Of a stretch of DNA of 64,000 nt, positions 36,732-46,521 are shown piece by piece. How positions within the stretch are numbered: position 1 is the first letter of the stretch; every line of letters begins with the position of its first letter. Below the pieces are notes generated by a model that saw only the letters and a list, made by a program, of their open reading frames with translations, had not been told where the DNA came from and made no database searches. Source of the DNA: Bacteroidota bacterium (GTDB taxonomy: Bacteria; Bacteroidota; Bacteroidia; Flavobacteriales; Weeksellaceae); contig JAFAFC010000005.1 of assembly GCA_023423715.1 (NCBI GenBank), forward strand, positions 1-64,000, given 5' to 3'. The position numbers and the translations under genes are program-made.

Positions 36732-37787
36732 TTACTTCTCTTTTAACGATTGCATATCAATCACGAAACGATATTTCACATCCGCCTTCACAACACGATC
36801 CCACGCTTCATTAATGGTTTCCATTGAAATCATTTCCACTTCTGGGAGAACATTGTGTTCGCCACAAAAATCAAGCATCTCCTGGGTTTCTTTAATTCCA
36901 CCAATCATAGAACCAGCAAGGTTTTTACGCAAGCGAACCAAATCGGCACTATTAACATGCGTTAAAGGCTCAATAGCACCTACTAAAACCATCGTTCGGT
37001 CACGCTTTAACAAACTGATATACGGATCAACGTTATGCCCTACTGGAATGGTGTTTAACAAGAAATCAAAGGTATTGGCTTGTACTTTCATAGCTTCAGC
37101 ATCATTGGATATCAACACCTCATCAGCGCCTAACAGTTTCGCATCATTTCCTTTTTCGGGAGAGGTCGTAATCATCACAACATGTGCACCCATAGCGTGC
37201 GCAAACTTAATTCCCATATGGCCAAGTCCTCCTAAACCAATCACCCCTATTTTATCGCCTTTTTTCACATTCCAATGCACCAACGGTGACCATGTTGTAA
37301 TCCCAGCGCACAATAACGGAGCTGCTTTTGAAAGATCCAAACCATCCGGAATATGAAGTACAAAATTTTGATCGACCACAATTTTCTCGGAGTAACCACC
37401 AAATGTATGTCCACCCGATATCAAATCTTTTCCACCATAGGTAAACGTCGCTCCATTTTCACAATACTGTTCCAAACCTTCATCGCATGAAGAACAATGT
37501 TGGCAAGAATCAACCATACAACCAACACCTACCGCGTCACCCACTTTAAAATGGGAAACCTCACTTCCTACGGCAATCACTTTCCCGATAATTTCATGAC
37601 CTGGAACTACGGGATATCTTGCGGGTCCCCACTCACTACGGGCGGTATGAATATCACTGTGGCAAACACCGCAATACAAGATATCAATAGCAACATCCGT
37701 AGGTTGCAAATCACGTCTTTCAATAGCCAAAGGCTTTAATAAATCGGTTGCTGATGTATTTCCGTATGCTTTTACTGTTTCTGACAT
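36732..37787 (-). CDS. Zinc-dependent NAD(P) alcohol dehydrogenase
   Basis: This 351-residue medium-chain dehydrogenase oxidises alcohols or reduces aldehydes. The catalytic zinc site is in YCGVCHSDIH and PGHEIIG, and the structural zinc site is the four cysteines of CQHCSSCDEGLEQYC. The Rossmann motif is GLGGLGHMG. It resembles the YahK/cinnamyl-alcohol group of broad aldehyde reductases. A terminator separates it from the upstream Crp-type pseudogene. Confidence 0.93.
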   Translation of the reverse strand: MSETVKAYGNTSATDLLKPLAIERRDLQPTDVAIDILYCGVCHSDIHTARSEWGPARYPVVPGHEIIGKVIAVGSEVSHFKVGDAVGVGCMVDSCQHCSSCDEGLEQYCENGATFTYGGKDLISGGHTFGGYSEKIVVDQNFVLHIPDGLDLSKAAPLLCAGITTWSPLVHWNVKKGDKIGVIGLGGLGHMGIKFAHAMGAHVVMITTSPEKGNDAKLLGADEVLISNDAEAMKVQANTFDFLLNTIPVGHNVDPYISLLKRDRTMVLVGAIEPLTHVNSADLVRLRKNLAGSMIGGIKETQEMLDFCGEHNVLPEVEMISMETINEAWDRVVKADVKYRFVIDMQSLKEK

Positions 37788-37851
37788 ATTTTTTAAATTT
37801 TAATGAAGTAAAGGTAGGAATTTTCCATTTTTTTTGATTGTTAAGAAAGCA

Positions 37852-37878
37852 TAAAAAAAGTTCCAAAACTGGAACTTT
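37852..37878 (-). terminator. Terminator after the Crp-type gene
   Basis: A 9-bp stem (37857-37865 with 37870-37878) and 4-base loop are followed by a T-run on the minus strand, immediately after the stop at 37884. Confidence 0.82.
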
Positions 37879-37883
37879 CTCAT

Positions 37884-38457
37884 TTATAATCTACTCAATG
37901 TTTCTTTGCTAATCCCTAAATAAGCAGCGAGCATCTTTTTGGGAATTCGTTGCAGGAGTTCGGGACTTTTTTGTAAAAATTGATTGTATCGCTCTTCAGC
38001 GGAATCTTTCATCTGCGACAATATGCGATGCTGAAGATAAATAAAACCTCGTTCTAATTTCTTTCTAAAAAAAATTAGCAAAATCGATGTATTTCGCACA
38101 TAAATCGTTTTTGGCTTTCTCGGAAAGGACCAAAACAACACAATCTTCAACACAATCGATATTCAGAATGGCTGCTCGGCCTAAGATAATGGCGGCAAAA
38201 TCACCTACCCAATAATTCTCTCTCGCAAACTGGATGATGTATTCTTTACCATTCTCATCCAATTCATAAGCTTTAATAATACCCGAAACGATAAAAAAAG
38301 AATCGCGTGTATGTTGACCTTGCTCAATTAAAAATTCGTGTTTCTTTGCTTTTTTAACGTGGAAATACGAGGAAATATCTTCCCACTCTTCATCAGAGAA
38401 TACATAATAATCTCCGATATGCTTCCTTAAAAATTGATAAATTTCTTCTGTTTTCAT
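37884..38457 (-). pseudogene. Crp/Fnr-family regulator interrupted by a one-base frameshift
   Basis: The first frame (from ATG 38457) encodes a cyclic-nucleotide-binding-like domain and stops after IDFANFF. The overlapping frame continues with RKKLERGFIYLQHRILSQMKD and the helix-turn-helix KKMLAAYLGISKETLSRL. The break is at eight T residues on the coding strand (38074-38067); seven would restore one protein of about 190 residues. Everything else is well preserved, so it is a recent mutation, a sequencing error, or slippage-based on/off switching. Confidence 0.85.
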
Positions 38458-38472
38458 GGTTAGTTAATATAA

Positions 38473-38504
38473 AATCAGCCAAAAGAAAAAATCCTTGGCT
38501 GATT
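38473..38504 (-). terminator. Possible terminator after the DUF2007 gene
   Basis: A 9-bp stem (38473-38481 with 38496-38504) with a 14-base A-rich loop lies 18 bp after the stop at 38522. The following T-run on the minus strand is weak. Confidence 0.5.
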
Positions 38505-38521
38505 GTTTCAAAAAAATAAAA

Positions 38522-38770
38522 TTAGTTTCTTTCTTTTCCTAATTCTAAATCCGACTCCTGGAGATATGCATCAATAATATCAAAAGCTTTGGGCTCATCA
38601 ACAAGATTCACTTGCAGCTTTAATACGGTTGCCGTAGGCGTTGTCGTAAAGGTCATATAGCCATTTTGCGTAAAACTTTCAATTCCAGCAGTATCCAATT
38701 TTGACTTGATTAATTGTACCTCCGCCGGACTATCACTCTCGAAAACCGAAACTCGTGTTTGTCTTTCCAT
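38522..38770 (-). CDS. DUF2007 small protein
   Basis: This 82-residue cytoplasmic protein matches the DUF2007 family (VSVFESDSPAEVQLIKSKLDTAGIES and LQVNLVDEPKAFDII). The fold is a ferredoxin-like ACT-type domain; it is often annotated as a possible signal-transducing protein, but its role is not established. It follows the amidohydrolase genes by 65 bp on the same strand. Confidence 0.8.
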   Translation of the reverse strand: MERQTRVSVFESDSPAEVQLIKSKLDTAGIESFTQNGYMTFTTTPTATVLKLQVNLVDEPKAFDIIDAYLQESDLELGKERN

Positions 38771-38835
38771 GTAATTGAAATTTACGTCTAAAATAGGAAA
38801 TTTTTACTAAAAATTTTGAGCCTCCTTTGTTAATT

Positions 38836-40119
38836 TTACAGATTTTTATCATATTTCTCCTTATATCGGCGATATAATTCTTTCTGATGATTGCTCAAAT
38901 CAAGCTCTCTACCATCGATAAAAGCGTGCGTAACTTGATTCGTTAACTGATCCAACGCATCGCCTTCCGAAATAAACAAAGTCGCACTTTTACCTACTTC
39001 CAAACTTCCGTAATTTTGATCAATGCCCAACATTTTAGCAAGATTCAAGGTAATACTTTGCAACGCTTTTTCTTTATCTAAACCATACGCTGCCGTTGTT
39101 CCTGCCAAAAAAGGAAGATTTCGAGAATCTGAAAAGTCCTTTCTCGCCGAATAATCTAAACCGTGGAGAATTCCTTTATCAGCAACCATTTTTGCAAATT
39201 CATATTGAATTCTTGGCGATGAAGAATCGTTTGGTGGCAACGAATGTGGATTGGTAACAATCAGCGGAAAACCACTTTTCTTAATTTCATCCAAAGCGCC
39301 TATTAACTGGGCATCTCCCAATAAAACCACTTTCTTGATTTGGTGATCTTTTGCAAACTTGATCACTTCAATTGCGTCATTTGATGTTGTTACATCAACA
39401 AAAACGGTTTTATCACCGGTTAATGCTGGTTTTATCGCTTCTAATTTATAATCCTTGGTTCCTGAATTGGGTTGATACGATTTTGCGCGAACAAACAAGG
39501 ATTTAATTTCATTTAAATTTCGAGCACGCATTTCTGCAAAATCTTTATTTCGTTTCTCATCCGTAAAACGACGTACTTGCGGCCATGACAAATGAAGAAC
39601 ATTGTCTTTGGCTACAACCGCATCTTCCCAATTCCACGCATCTAGATTCATAATAGAAGATGTCCCTCTAAAAACACCACCTGCAAGAACAGGTTGCGCT
39701 AGCAAAACGCCATTCGTACGAACCGTAGGAATTACGTGACTGTCTGTATTAAAGGCAATCATCGTGCGCACTTCTGGAACAATCGAGTTGGACTCATAGA
39801 TATCCGCTGTTGCTTTTGTTGCAGCAATTTCTACCAAACCTAATGAGTTGTTCACCAAAATAAATCCAGGATACACATGTTTCCCTGACGCATTAATCAC
39901 TTTTGCATTGGAAGGAACATTCGCATTAATTCCTACAATCTTTCCCTTATCAAAAATAATCGTTGCGTTTTGCAACACCGAACCAGTTGCGGTATGAAGG
40001 GTCGCGTTTGTAATCGCAATGGGCTGACTTTGTTTCACAGCGGGAACGGGACGCTGCCCGTACATCCAACCAGAAATCAAAAGGGACAATCCCAAAACTT
40101 TATTGATATATCGTTTCAT
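38836..40119 (-). CDS. Exported amidohydrolase-like protein lacking metal ligands
   Basis: This 427-residue protein has a signal peptide and the amidohydrolase scaffold (ATLHTATGSVLQNATIIFDKGKIVGI at the start, KALQSITLNLAKMLGI and LEVGKSATLFI at the end). The usual HxH motif after the first strand is replaced by FILVNNSLGL, and I see no conserved later His or the catalytic Asp (SARKDFSDSRN region). It is therefore probably a non-catalytic partner of the amidohydrolase encoded 17 bp upstream. Confidence 0.8.
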   Translation of the reverse strand: MKRYINKVLGLSLLISGWMYGQRPVPAVKQSQPIAITNATLHTATGSVLQNATIIFDKGKIVGINANVPSNAKVINASGKHVYPGFILVNNSLGLVEIAATKATADIYESNSIVPEVRTMIAFNTDSHVIPTVRTNGVLLAQPVLAGGVFRGTSSIMNLDAWNWEDAVVAKDNVLHLSWPQVRRFTDEKRNKDFAEMRARNLNEIKSLFVRAKSYQPNSGTKDYKLEAIKPALTGDKTVFVDVTTSNDAIEVIKFAKDHQIKKVVLLGDAQLIGALDEIKKSGFPLIVTNPHSLPPNDSSSPRIQYEFAKMVADKGILHGLDYSARKDFSDSRNLPFLAGTTAAYGLDKEKALQSITLNLAKMLGIDQNYGSLEVGKSATLFISEGDALDQLTNQVTHAFIDGRELDLSNHQKELYRRYKEKYDKNL

Positions 40120-40136
40120 AAAATTTCAATTAATAA

Positions 40137-43112
40137 TTAATGTTCGTGTAAATGTCCTTCTTCTTCCAATGTATCGCAATGATAAAGAACTGGCGCTTCT
40201 TTTTTCACTTCTTGAGTGTTTCCTTTCTTCGCATCATCCGAATACAACATCTTTTGTATAATTCGGTTTTTCTCATCTTTCACTCGTTGATCTTTTGCAG
40301 CTTGCGTATCCGCATCAAAATAAAGAACTCCGTCTACAAACGTTTTATTCACCGTTGCATACACACTTAAAGGATTATCCGTCCACAGCACCAAATCGGC
40401 ATCTTTTCCAACTTCAATACTTCCAACTTTGTTTTCGATTTGAAGCATTTTTGCTGGATTTAGCGTGACCATTTTCCATGCTTCTTCTTGAGGTACATTT
40501 CCGTATTTCACTGTTTTTCCTGCCTCCTGATTCAGTCGTCTTGCCATTTCGGCATCGTCTGAATTAATCGCTGTATTAACACCTGCTTGAAGTAGCAATG
40601 CCGCATTGTAAGGGATCGCATCTCGAACTTCTTCCTTATACGCCCACCAATCGGAGAACGTAGATGCATTAACCCCATGTTTCTTCATTTTATCCGCCAC
40701 TTTGTAGCCTTCTAAAATGTGTGTAAACGTTTTCACTTTAAAATTGAATTTATCCGCAACATCCATCAACATGTTAATTTCACTTTGAACATACGAGTGA
40801 CATGTGATGAAACGCTGCGATTTCAAAATCTCCAACATCGTTTCTAAACGAAGATCTTTACGATAGTTTTTATTAACTGCTTTTTCTTTTTCATATTCTG
40901 AAGCGCGGGTGAACCAAAAATCAAAAGATTGCTCGACACCGCCTCGCGACTGCGGAAAACGATTCGGGCTATTCCCCCAATTACTTTGCTTTACGTTTTC
41001 ACCTAAAGCGAATTTGATGTATGGCTTTGCGCCTTCAAACTTCATATCATCCATATTTCCACCCCAACGGAATTTCAACATCGAAGATTGACCACCAATT
41101 GGATTTGCCGAGCCATGCAACTGCTGCGCAGCGGTTACACCACCTACCAATTGTCTGTAGAAATTGATATCATCGGGATTCACCGCATCGGCCATACGAA
41201 CTTCTCCGGAGTTGTTAGAACCCGACTCATTCACGCCTCTTGAAAGTCCAATATGCGTGTGCTCATCAATAATCCCGTTTGTTAAATGGTAGTTACTTCC
41301 ATCGATAACAACCGCTCCCGAGGCGGAAAGATTTTCACCAACTTGAACAATTTTCCCTTTAGAAACTTTTACATCCAAATTCTTCGCAATTCCTTTAGAT
41401 GTATTTGTCCAAACCGTTGCATTTTTGATGAGATAATCTTTCTGCGTTGGTCGTGTTTCCTCACCAAATGCTGTAAAAGGATACCAAACTTTTCCAACTT
41501 CTTGTGGTGATTGTTCTTTGGCTTTTGGTTTTTCAGCAACCATTTCTTTCACGAATTGAATACTCACGGGAACGCTTCTTCCGTTTTTGTCAATCGCTTG
41601 TACAGTTTGATTTTTGAAATTAGCAACGGGATAGGAAATTCGATAATTCTGAATGGAATCATTTGGAAGTTTCAAATCCATCACTACTTTATAATCAGCA
41701 ACCGTTAATTTTGCTTTTCCTTTTTTATCGTTTTGAAGAATTTCGGCTTCAGGTTTTCCCGCTTTTCCTTTAATCTTCAAATCATATTGTTGATTATTTA
41801 GGCTGACTTTATACTCACCTCGTAAATCCGCATCTGGAATTTTATTGATTAAATTCTGTCTTCCTAAAACCCAGTTTTCATAAATCGTCGCTTCTTTATT
41901 GAACAAATCATCCGAAACCAAAATGAAATTAGCATACGCTCCTTTGGTTAACTTTCCTAAGTTTTGCTCCTTCAATAAATTGGCAGGAAGTTCAGTTAAT
42001 GATTGTAGAATTTCTTCTTTTGAAAGCCCTTTCTCATTCAGTTCTCTGATTTTCGTTAAGAAAGATTTCTTATCCTTTAGTTTATTTAATGTAAAGGCAA
42101 ACGGAACTTTTTCTTTTGCTAAATACACGGCATTATACGGCGCCAATTCCCAATGCTTCAAATCAGAAACATCCACATCGTCCGCCTCCAACGGATCAAG
42201 AACTTGATACGGCTTTGGATATTCCAAAGGAAGAATTACTGTTCCTTGCGTTGCTTTAATTTCTTTCGCACGTTGGTATTCGTCACCAGAACCTAAGAAA
42301 ACAAACTGGAATCCAGCTTCGTCACCAATTTTATCAGCTCGTAAAACATCCCATTTTTCAGATGTTTCAATAATGGTTGGTAGCTTTTTGTATTGATTAA
42401 ATGCTTCCAAATTCGTATTCTTTCCTTCGGCCGAACCGCCTTTTGCATACCAATCGGCATCGATATACAATTGTCTCAACAAAGCAATAGAACCTACCAA
42501 AGACGATGGATAGGCTTGTCTTGAACTTCCTTTTTGGAATGACAACAAAAATGCAGCATCTTCTTTAATAACTTTATCCGCAGCCAAACCATCGCCCAAG
42601 CCGATAAGAACCGCCGAACCACGAACAATTCCATCCTCGTTGAAACTTAAAACCGAACCAAAGCCTTGTTGCAAATAGTCTTCATGATCTTTTCCAAGGT
42701 TGGTGAAATAATTCACCGCTCGAGTATCCGCTTTTACCGCATCGTTGTATGCGGAAGCCGTCGCATCGGTTGGAACATAAATGCTTCCTGAATTGTAGGT
42801 GCTTCTTTTCGACTTTTCTACTCCTACATTTGCATACGGATCGATAAATGACGGATAAACATAACCGCCTTTCCCATCGATAACCACGGCGTCTTTAGGC
42901 ACGACCACTTTCCCTGAAGCGACCACTTTCCCTTCTTTAAAAACCAAAGTTGCATTCTCAACTTTCGTTTTATAATCTTGATACAAAGTAACGTTAGTTA
43001 CTGCATAAACGCTCTTGTCTTTTCCCTTCGTGTCATTCGGCCAATAGCCCACTTGAGCCTGACTGAAAAATAAAACGCCAAGAGAAAACACAGAAAGTAT
43101 TTTCTTGATCAT
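40137..43112 (-). CDS. Exported two-domain amidohydrolase
   Basis: About 991 residues from the ATG at 43112, where a signal peptide starts (MIKKILSVFSLGVLFFSQA). The frame is open to 43277, but that would include the terminator of the upstream gene. There are two amidohydrolase units in tandem. The first has lost the HxH motif (SFIDPYANVG), while the second keeps DEHTHIG, later His residues (CHSYVQ, THILEG) and the catalytic Asp (NSDDAEMARR). The active unit resembles imidazolonepropionase/prolidase-type enzymes. The C-terminus ends in a His/Glu-rich tail. The substrate is unknown, perhaps peptides. Confidence 0.88.
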   Translation of the reverse strand: MIKKILSVFSLGVLFFSQAQVGYWPNDTKGKDKSVYAVTNVTLYQDYKTKVENATLVFKEGKVVASGKVVVPKDAVVIDGKGGYVYPSFIDPYANVGVEKSKRSTYNSGSIYVPTDATASAYNDAVKADTRAVNYFTNLGKDHEDYLQQGFGSVLSFNEDGIVRGSAVLIGLGDGLAADKVIKEDAAFLLSFQKGSSRQAYPSSLVGSIALLRQLYIDADWYAKGGSAEGKNTNLEAFNQYKKLPTIIETSEKWDVLRADKIGDEAGFQFVFLGSGDEYQRAKEIKATQGTVILPLEYPKPYQVLDPLEADDVDVSDLKHWELAPYNAVYLAKEKVPFAFTLNKLKDKKSFLTKIRELNEKGLSKEEILQSLTELPANLLKEQNLGKLTKGAYANFILVSDDLFNKEATIYENWVLGRQNLINKIPDADLRGEYKVSLNNQQYDLKIKGKAGKPEAEILQNDKKGKAKLTVADYKVVMDLKLPNDSIQNYRISYPVANFKNQTVQAIDKNGRSVPVSIQFVKEMVAEKPKAKEQSPQEVGKVWYPFTAFGEETRPTQKDYLIKNATVWTNTSKGIAKNLDVKVSKGKIVQVGENLSASGAVVIDGSNYHLTNGIIDEHTHIGLSRGVNESGSNNSGEVRMADAVNPDDINFYRQLVGGVTAAQQLHGSANPIGGQSSMLKFRWGGNMDDMKFEGAKPYIKFALGENVKQSNWGNSPNRFPQSRGGVEQSFDFWFTRASEYEKEKAVNKNYRKDLRLETMLEILKSQRFITCHSYVQSEINMLMDVADKFNFKVKTFTHILEGYKVADKMKKHGVNASTFSDWWAYKEEVRDAIPYNAALLLQAGVNTAINSDDAEMARRLNQEAGKTVKYGNVPQEEAWKMVTLNPAKMLQIENKVGSIEVGKDADLVLWTDNPLSVYATVNKTFVDGVLYFDADTQAAKDQRVKDEKNRIIQKMLYSDDAKKGNTQEVKKEAPVLYHCDTLEEEGHLHEH

Positions 43113-43227
43113 ATAAATAGTTTTTTGATGATTCTCAATTCTCTTTAGAAACCATACGAAATGGTAATTCTGAAATATTTTTCTAATATAGTACAAAAAA
43201 CCAAATACTAAACTACAATTCATAAAA

Positions 43228-43253
43228 ATAACCGTACATTTTTGCACGGTTAT
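43228..43253 (-). terminator. Terminator after lysine 6-transaminase
   Basis: The stem ATAACCGT/ACGGTTAT (43228-43235 with 43246-43253) with a 10-base loop is followed by a short T-run on the minus strand, 30 bp after the stop at 43284. Confidence 0.72.
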
Positions 43254-43283
43254 CAGTATTTCAGTCAAATTTAACAATTATCC

Positions 43284-44612
43284 TTAAGAGAGAATCTTTT
43301 TTATCGCTTGAATTGCTAAATCAATTTCCTGTTCTGAAACATTAAGATGCGGACGGAAACGCAACGATTGAGTTCCACATCCAAGAATAATAATTTTTTC
43401 GTCATACAAGGCTTTTTGAAGCTGATCACGTTCTTCACCAGATGGAAGATCAATAGCACACATCAGGCCTTTTCCTCTCGGATTGGATAACTTTTCTGGA
43501 AACTGCTTTGCTAATTCTTGAAGTTGCGTTAGTAAGTAATTTCCCACCATTTGGGCATTTTCTACTAAATTTTCTTTTTCAATAACTTCTAAAACCAATT
43601 GCAAACGAAGCATATCAATAAAATTTCCTCCAAAAGTGGAATTAATTCTCGAACTTTCTCGGAAAACATTATTCGGGATTTGATCGAACTTTTCTTTATT
43701 AGCTAAAACGCCACAAACTTGCGTTTTCTTACCAAAAGCCAAAATATCAGGTTGAATTGGTAAATGTTGGAACGCCCACATTTTTCCTGTGATTCCGATT
43801 CCCGTTTGTACTTCATCAAAAATCAACAAAATCTCGTTGCTATCACATAAATCTCGTAAACCAACTAAAAACTCATCTCTAAAATGATTATCACCGCCTT
43901 CCGCTTGAATGGGTTCAATAATGACACAAGCGACTTTATTTTCATTCATAATAATCGCTTCTTGAATGTGCAACAAAGCCAATTGCTCTTGCTGCATCGT
44001 CTCTTCTAAACCTTCTTCTGTAATAGGAAAATGAAGTTTTGGATTGATAATTCGTGGCCAATCAAACTTCGGAAAATATTCATACTTTCTTGGATCTGCT
44101 GTATTTGTTAAACTCAATGTATATCCGCTTCGACCATGAAAAGCTTGCTTGAAGTGAATACAAATTCCCGCTTCCACTGGAATATCATTTTCAAAATTCT
44201 TTCTAGTTTTCCAGTCAAAACAAGCTTTCATCGCGTTTTCAACGCCTAAAGTTCCGCCCGAAATGAAAAACGCGTATTGCAATTCTTCAGGAATCGCCAC
44301 GCGTTCGAAAATCTTCATAAACTCAGCATATTCTTCTGAATAAACATCCGCTAATGTTGGTTTGTTGATGGCCATTTTCCCCAACCAAGCTGATTTTTCA
44401 ACGAGATACGGATGATTATAGCCAATAGCTCCCGAAGCAAACATGGAAAACATATCCAAATAATCTTGCCCCGAAACCCGATCATGAATCCAAGATCCAT
44501 GGGATTTTTCAAAGTTCATTACAAAGTCGAAACCATCGGCCAGAATATGCTTTCCGAGGATTTCTTTAACATGATTAGTCGCTATAGGTTGCGACGCAAT
44601 TGCATCGTTCAT
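43284..44612 (-). CDS. lat: L-lysine 6-transaminase
   Basis: This 442-residue PLP-dependent class III aminotransferase closely matches the lysine epsilon-aminotransferase family (KSHGSWIHDRVSGQDYLDMFSMFASGAIGYNHP, AFHGRSGYTLSLTNT, IIEPIQAEGGDNHF). The PLP lysine is in LAFGKKTQVCG. It moves the epsilon-amino group of lysine to 2-oxoglutarate, giving 2-aminoadipate semialdehyde. It lies 39 bp after the aldehyde dehydrogenase that would oxidise that product, supporting a lysine catabolic operon. Confidence 0.92.
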   Translation of the reverse strand: MNDAIASQPIATNHVKEILGKHILADGFDFVMNFEKSHGSWIHDRVSGQDYLDMFSMFASGAIGYNHPYLVEKSAWLGKMAINKPTLADVYSEEYAEFMKIFERVAIPEELQYAFFISGGTLGVENAMKACFDWKTRKNFENDIPVEAGICIHFKQAFHGRSGYTLSLTNTADPRKYEYFPKFDWPRIINPKLHFPITEEGLEETMQQEQLALLHIQEAIIMNENKVACVIIEPIQAEGGDNHFRDEFLVGLRDLCDSNEILLIFDEVQTGIGITGKMWAFQHLPIQPDILAFGKKTQVCGVLANKEKFDQIPNNVFRESSRINSTFGGNFIDMLRLQLVLEVIEKENLVENAQMVGNYLLTQLQELAKQFPEKLSNPRGKGLMCAIDLPSGEERDQLQKALYDEKIIILGCGTQSLRFRPHLNVSEQEIDLAIQAIKKILS

Positions 44613-44651
44613 ATAATAATAGTGTTTGGTGTTGTGTGTATAAATTGGTGT

Positions 44652-46202
44652 TTAAATATCGAATTTGATTCCTTGCGCTAATGGCAATGTCGTGGAATAA
44701 TTAATCGTATTCGTCTGTCTGCGCATATAATACTTCCAAACATCCGAACCGGATTCTCTTCCACCACCGGTTTCTTTCTCGCCTCCAAAGGCTCCGCCAA
44801 TTTCAGCTCCAGAAGTACCGATATTAACATTCGCAATTCCGCAATCCGAACCGGCGTTAGACAAGAATAATTCAGATTCTCTCAAATTCTGAGTCATAAT
44901 CGCAGAACTTAAACCTTGTGGAACGTCATTTTGCATCGCAATCGCCTCATCCAAGGTTTTGTATTTCATAATATATAAGATCGGCGCAAACGTCTCATGC
45001 TGAACGATTTCAAAAGAGTTTTTCACTTCGGCGATGCATGGCTTCACATAACAACCCGATTCATACCCTTTTCCTTTTAAAACTTCGCCTTCAACAATGA
45101 GTTTACCGCCTTCCTTTTTGCAATTCTTAATAGCTTCCTCGTATTGAGCAACCGCTTGCGCATCGATGAGTGGACCAACATGGTTATTTTCATTCAATGG
45201 ATCACCGATTTTCAATTGACCATACGCCTTAACCAAACGCTTTTTCACTTCATTATAAACACTTTCATGAATAATCAACCTGCGAGTCGATGTACAACGT
45301 TGTCCAGCCGTACCAACTGCCCCGAAAACCGCACCAATAATAGACATATCCAAATCGGCATGTTCCGAAATAATGATTGCATTATTTCCTCCCAATTCTA
45401 AAATAGATTTTCCGAAACGTTGCGCGACATTCACACCAACTGTTCTTCCAACACGCGTAGAGCCGGTAAATGAAATTAACGCCGAACGCTTATCCTGAAC
45501 CAATAAATCGCCAATTTGATGATCGCCCACAAGCATCGAAGAAATACCTTCTGGCATTTTGTTCTCCTTTAAAACTTGAGCAATGATATTTTGACAAGCA
45601 ATCGCACACAAAGGTGTTTTTTCAGAAGGTTTCCAAACGGTAACATTTCCACAAATCCAAGCTAAAGCCGTATTCCATGACCAAACCGCTACTGGAAAAT
45701 TGAACGCCGAAATAACCCCAACAATTCCTAACGGATGATATTGCTCGTACATACGATGCCCAGGACGTTCCGAATGCATTGTATAGCCATGAAGTTGACG
45801 AGACAATCCCACAGCAAAATCGCAGATATCAATCATTTCTTGGACTTCACCAAGACCTTCCTGCAACGATTTACCCATTTCGTAGGAAACTAATTTCCCT
45901 AAATCATCCTTATATTCTCGTAGTTTTTGCCCGAACTGACGAACTAATTCACCACGTTTTGGAGAAGGAATTTGTCGAAACTCTAGAAAAGCTTTTTCAG
46001 CGGTAGCCATTACCTTTTGATAATCCTTTTCTGAAGCAGTCTTAATTTTTGCAATCAGTTTTCCATCCGTTGGAGAATACGATTCTAACAAATCCCCGGT
46101 TGCAAAGTTTTTTCCACCCACAGAAACTCCTTTATTTTCATCAAGAATTCCTAACGATTTTAGTGTTTTTTCAATACCTGATTCTTTCTTGGTTTTTGCC
46201 AT
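44652..46202 (-). CDS. Aldehyde dehydrogenase (aminoadipate-semialdehyde type, ALDH7-like)
   Basis: About 516 residues from the ATG at 46202; the extension to 46322 has no family similarity. It has the ALDH fold with FTGSTRVGRTVG, the catalytic Glu in LELGGNN and the catalytic Cys in GTAGQRCTSTRRL. The order of motifs fits the antiquitin/AmaB group that oxidises 2-aminoadipate 6-semialdehyde. Its place before lysine 6-transaminase makes that reaction likely. The product, 2-aminoadipate, would feed further lysine breakdown. Confidence 0.9.
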   Translation of the reverse strand: MAKTKKESGIEKTLKSLGILDENKGVSVGGKNFATGDLLESYSPTDGKLIAKIKTASEKDYQKVMATAEKAFLEFRQIPSPKRGELVRQFGQKLREYKDDLGKLVSYEMGKSLQEGLGEVQEMIDICDFAVGLSRQLHGYTMHSERPGHRMYEQYHPLGIVGVISAFNFPVAVWSWNTALAWICGNVTVWKPSEKTPLCAIACQNIIAQVLKENKMPEGISSMLVGDHQIGDLLVQDKRSALISFTGSTRVGRTVGVNVAQRFGKSILELGGNNAIIISEHADLDMSIIGAVFGAVGTAGQRCTSTRRLIIHESVYNEVKKRLVKAYGQLKIGDPLNENNHVGPLIDAQAVAQYEEAIKNCKKEGGKLIVEGEVLKGKGYESGCYVKPCIAEVKNSFEIVQHETFAPILYIMKYKTLDEAIAMQNDVPQGLSSAIMTQNLRESELFLSNAGSDCGIANVNIGTSGAEIGGAFGGEKETGGGRESGSDVWKYYMRRQTNTINYSTTLPLAQGIKFDI

Positions 46203-46335
46203 AAAAATAGTTTGTTGATTTCCTAAATATACTGCTATTCTTAGAATTGGACGAAAATTAAACCTTAAAATGCTGTTAAATCTCAGCTTTTCAAATCGAA
46301 AACTTGAGTATCTTTGAGCCACAAATCACCAAAAA

Positions 46336-46518
46336 ATGAATGAACCTCAGGAAAAAACAACTACAAATACTTCCAAATGGAAAAAATGGGTTGCGAAATT
46401 CGGGATCGGAGGAATAATTTTTTTTACGGTAAAAGGAATTATTTCTACCACTTTAATTTATTTTTTGGGTAAAAATGCATGGGAAATAATACAGAATTAT
46501 TTTGCTAATCTTTTCTAA
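46336..46518 (+). CDS. Small membrane protein
   Basis: This 60-residue protein has a polar start (MNEPQEKTTTN), a basic patch (KWKKWVAKF) and a single hydrophobic helix (about 24-45). It is divergent from the aldehyde dehydrogenase and stops 3 bp before the convergent gene. It has no recognised family. Codon use and its fit between the flanking genes favour a real gene. Confidence 0.6.
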   Translation: MNEPQEKTTTNTSKWKKWVAKFGIGGIIFFTVKGIISTTLIYFLGKNAWEIIQNYFANLF

Positions 46519-46521
46519 TCT

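Noticed and set aside
43113..43277. N-terminal extension of the large amidohydrolase
   Set aside because: It would precede a clear signal peptide and overlap the terminator hairpin of the upstream transcription unit.
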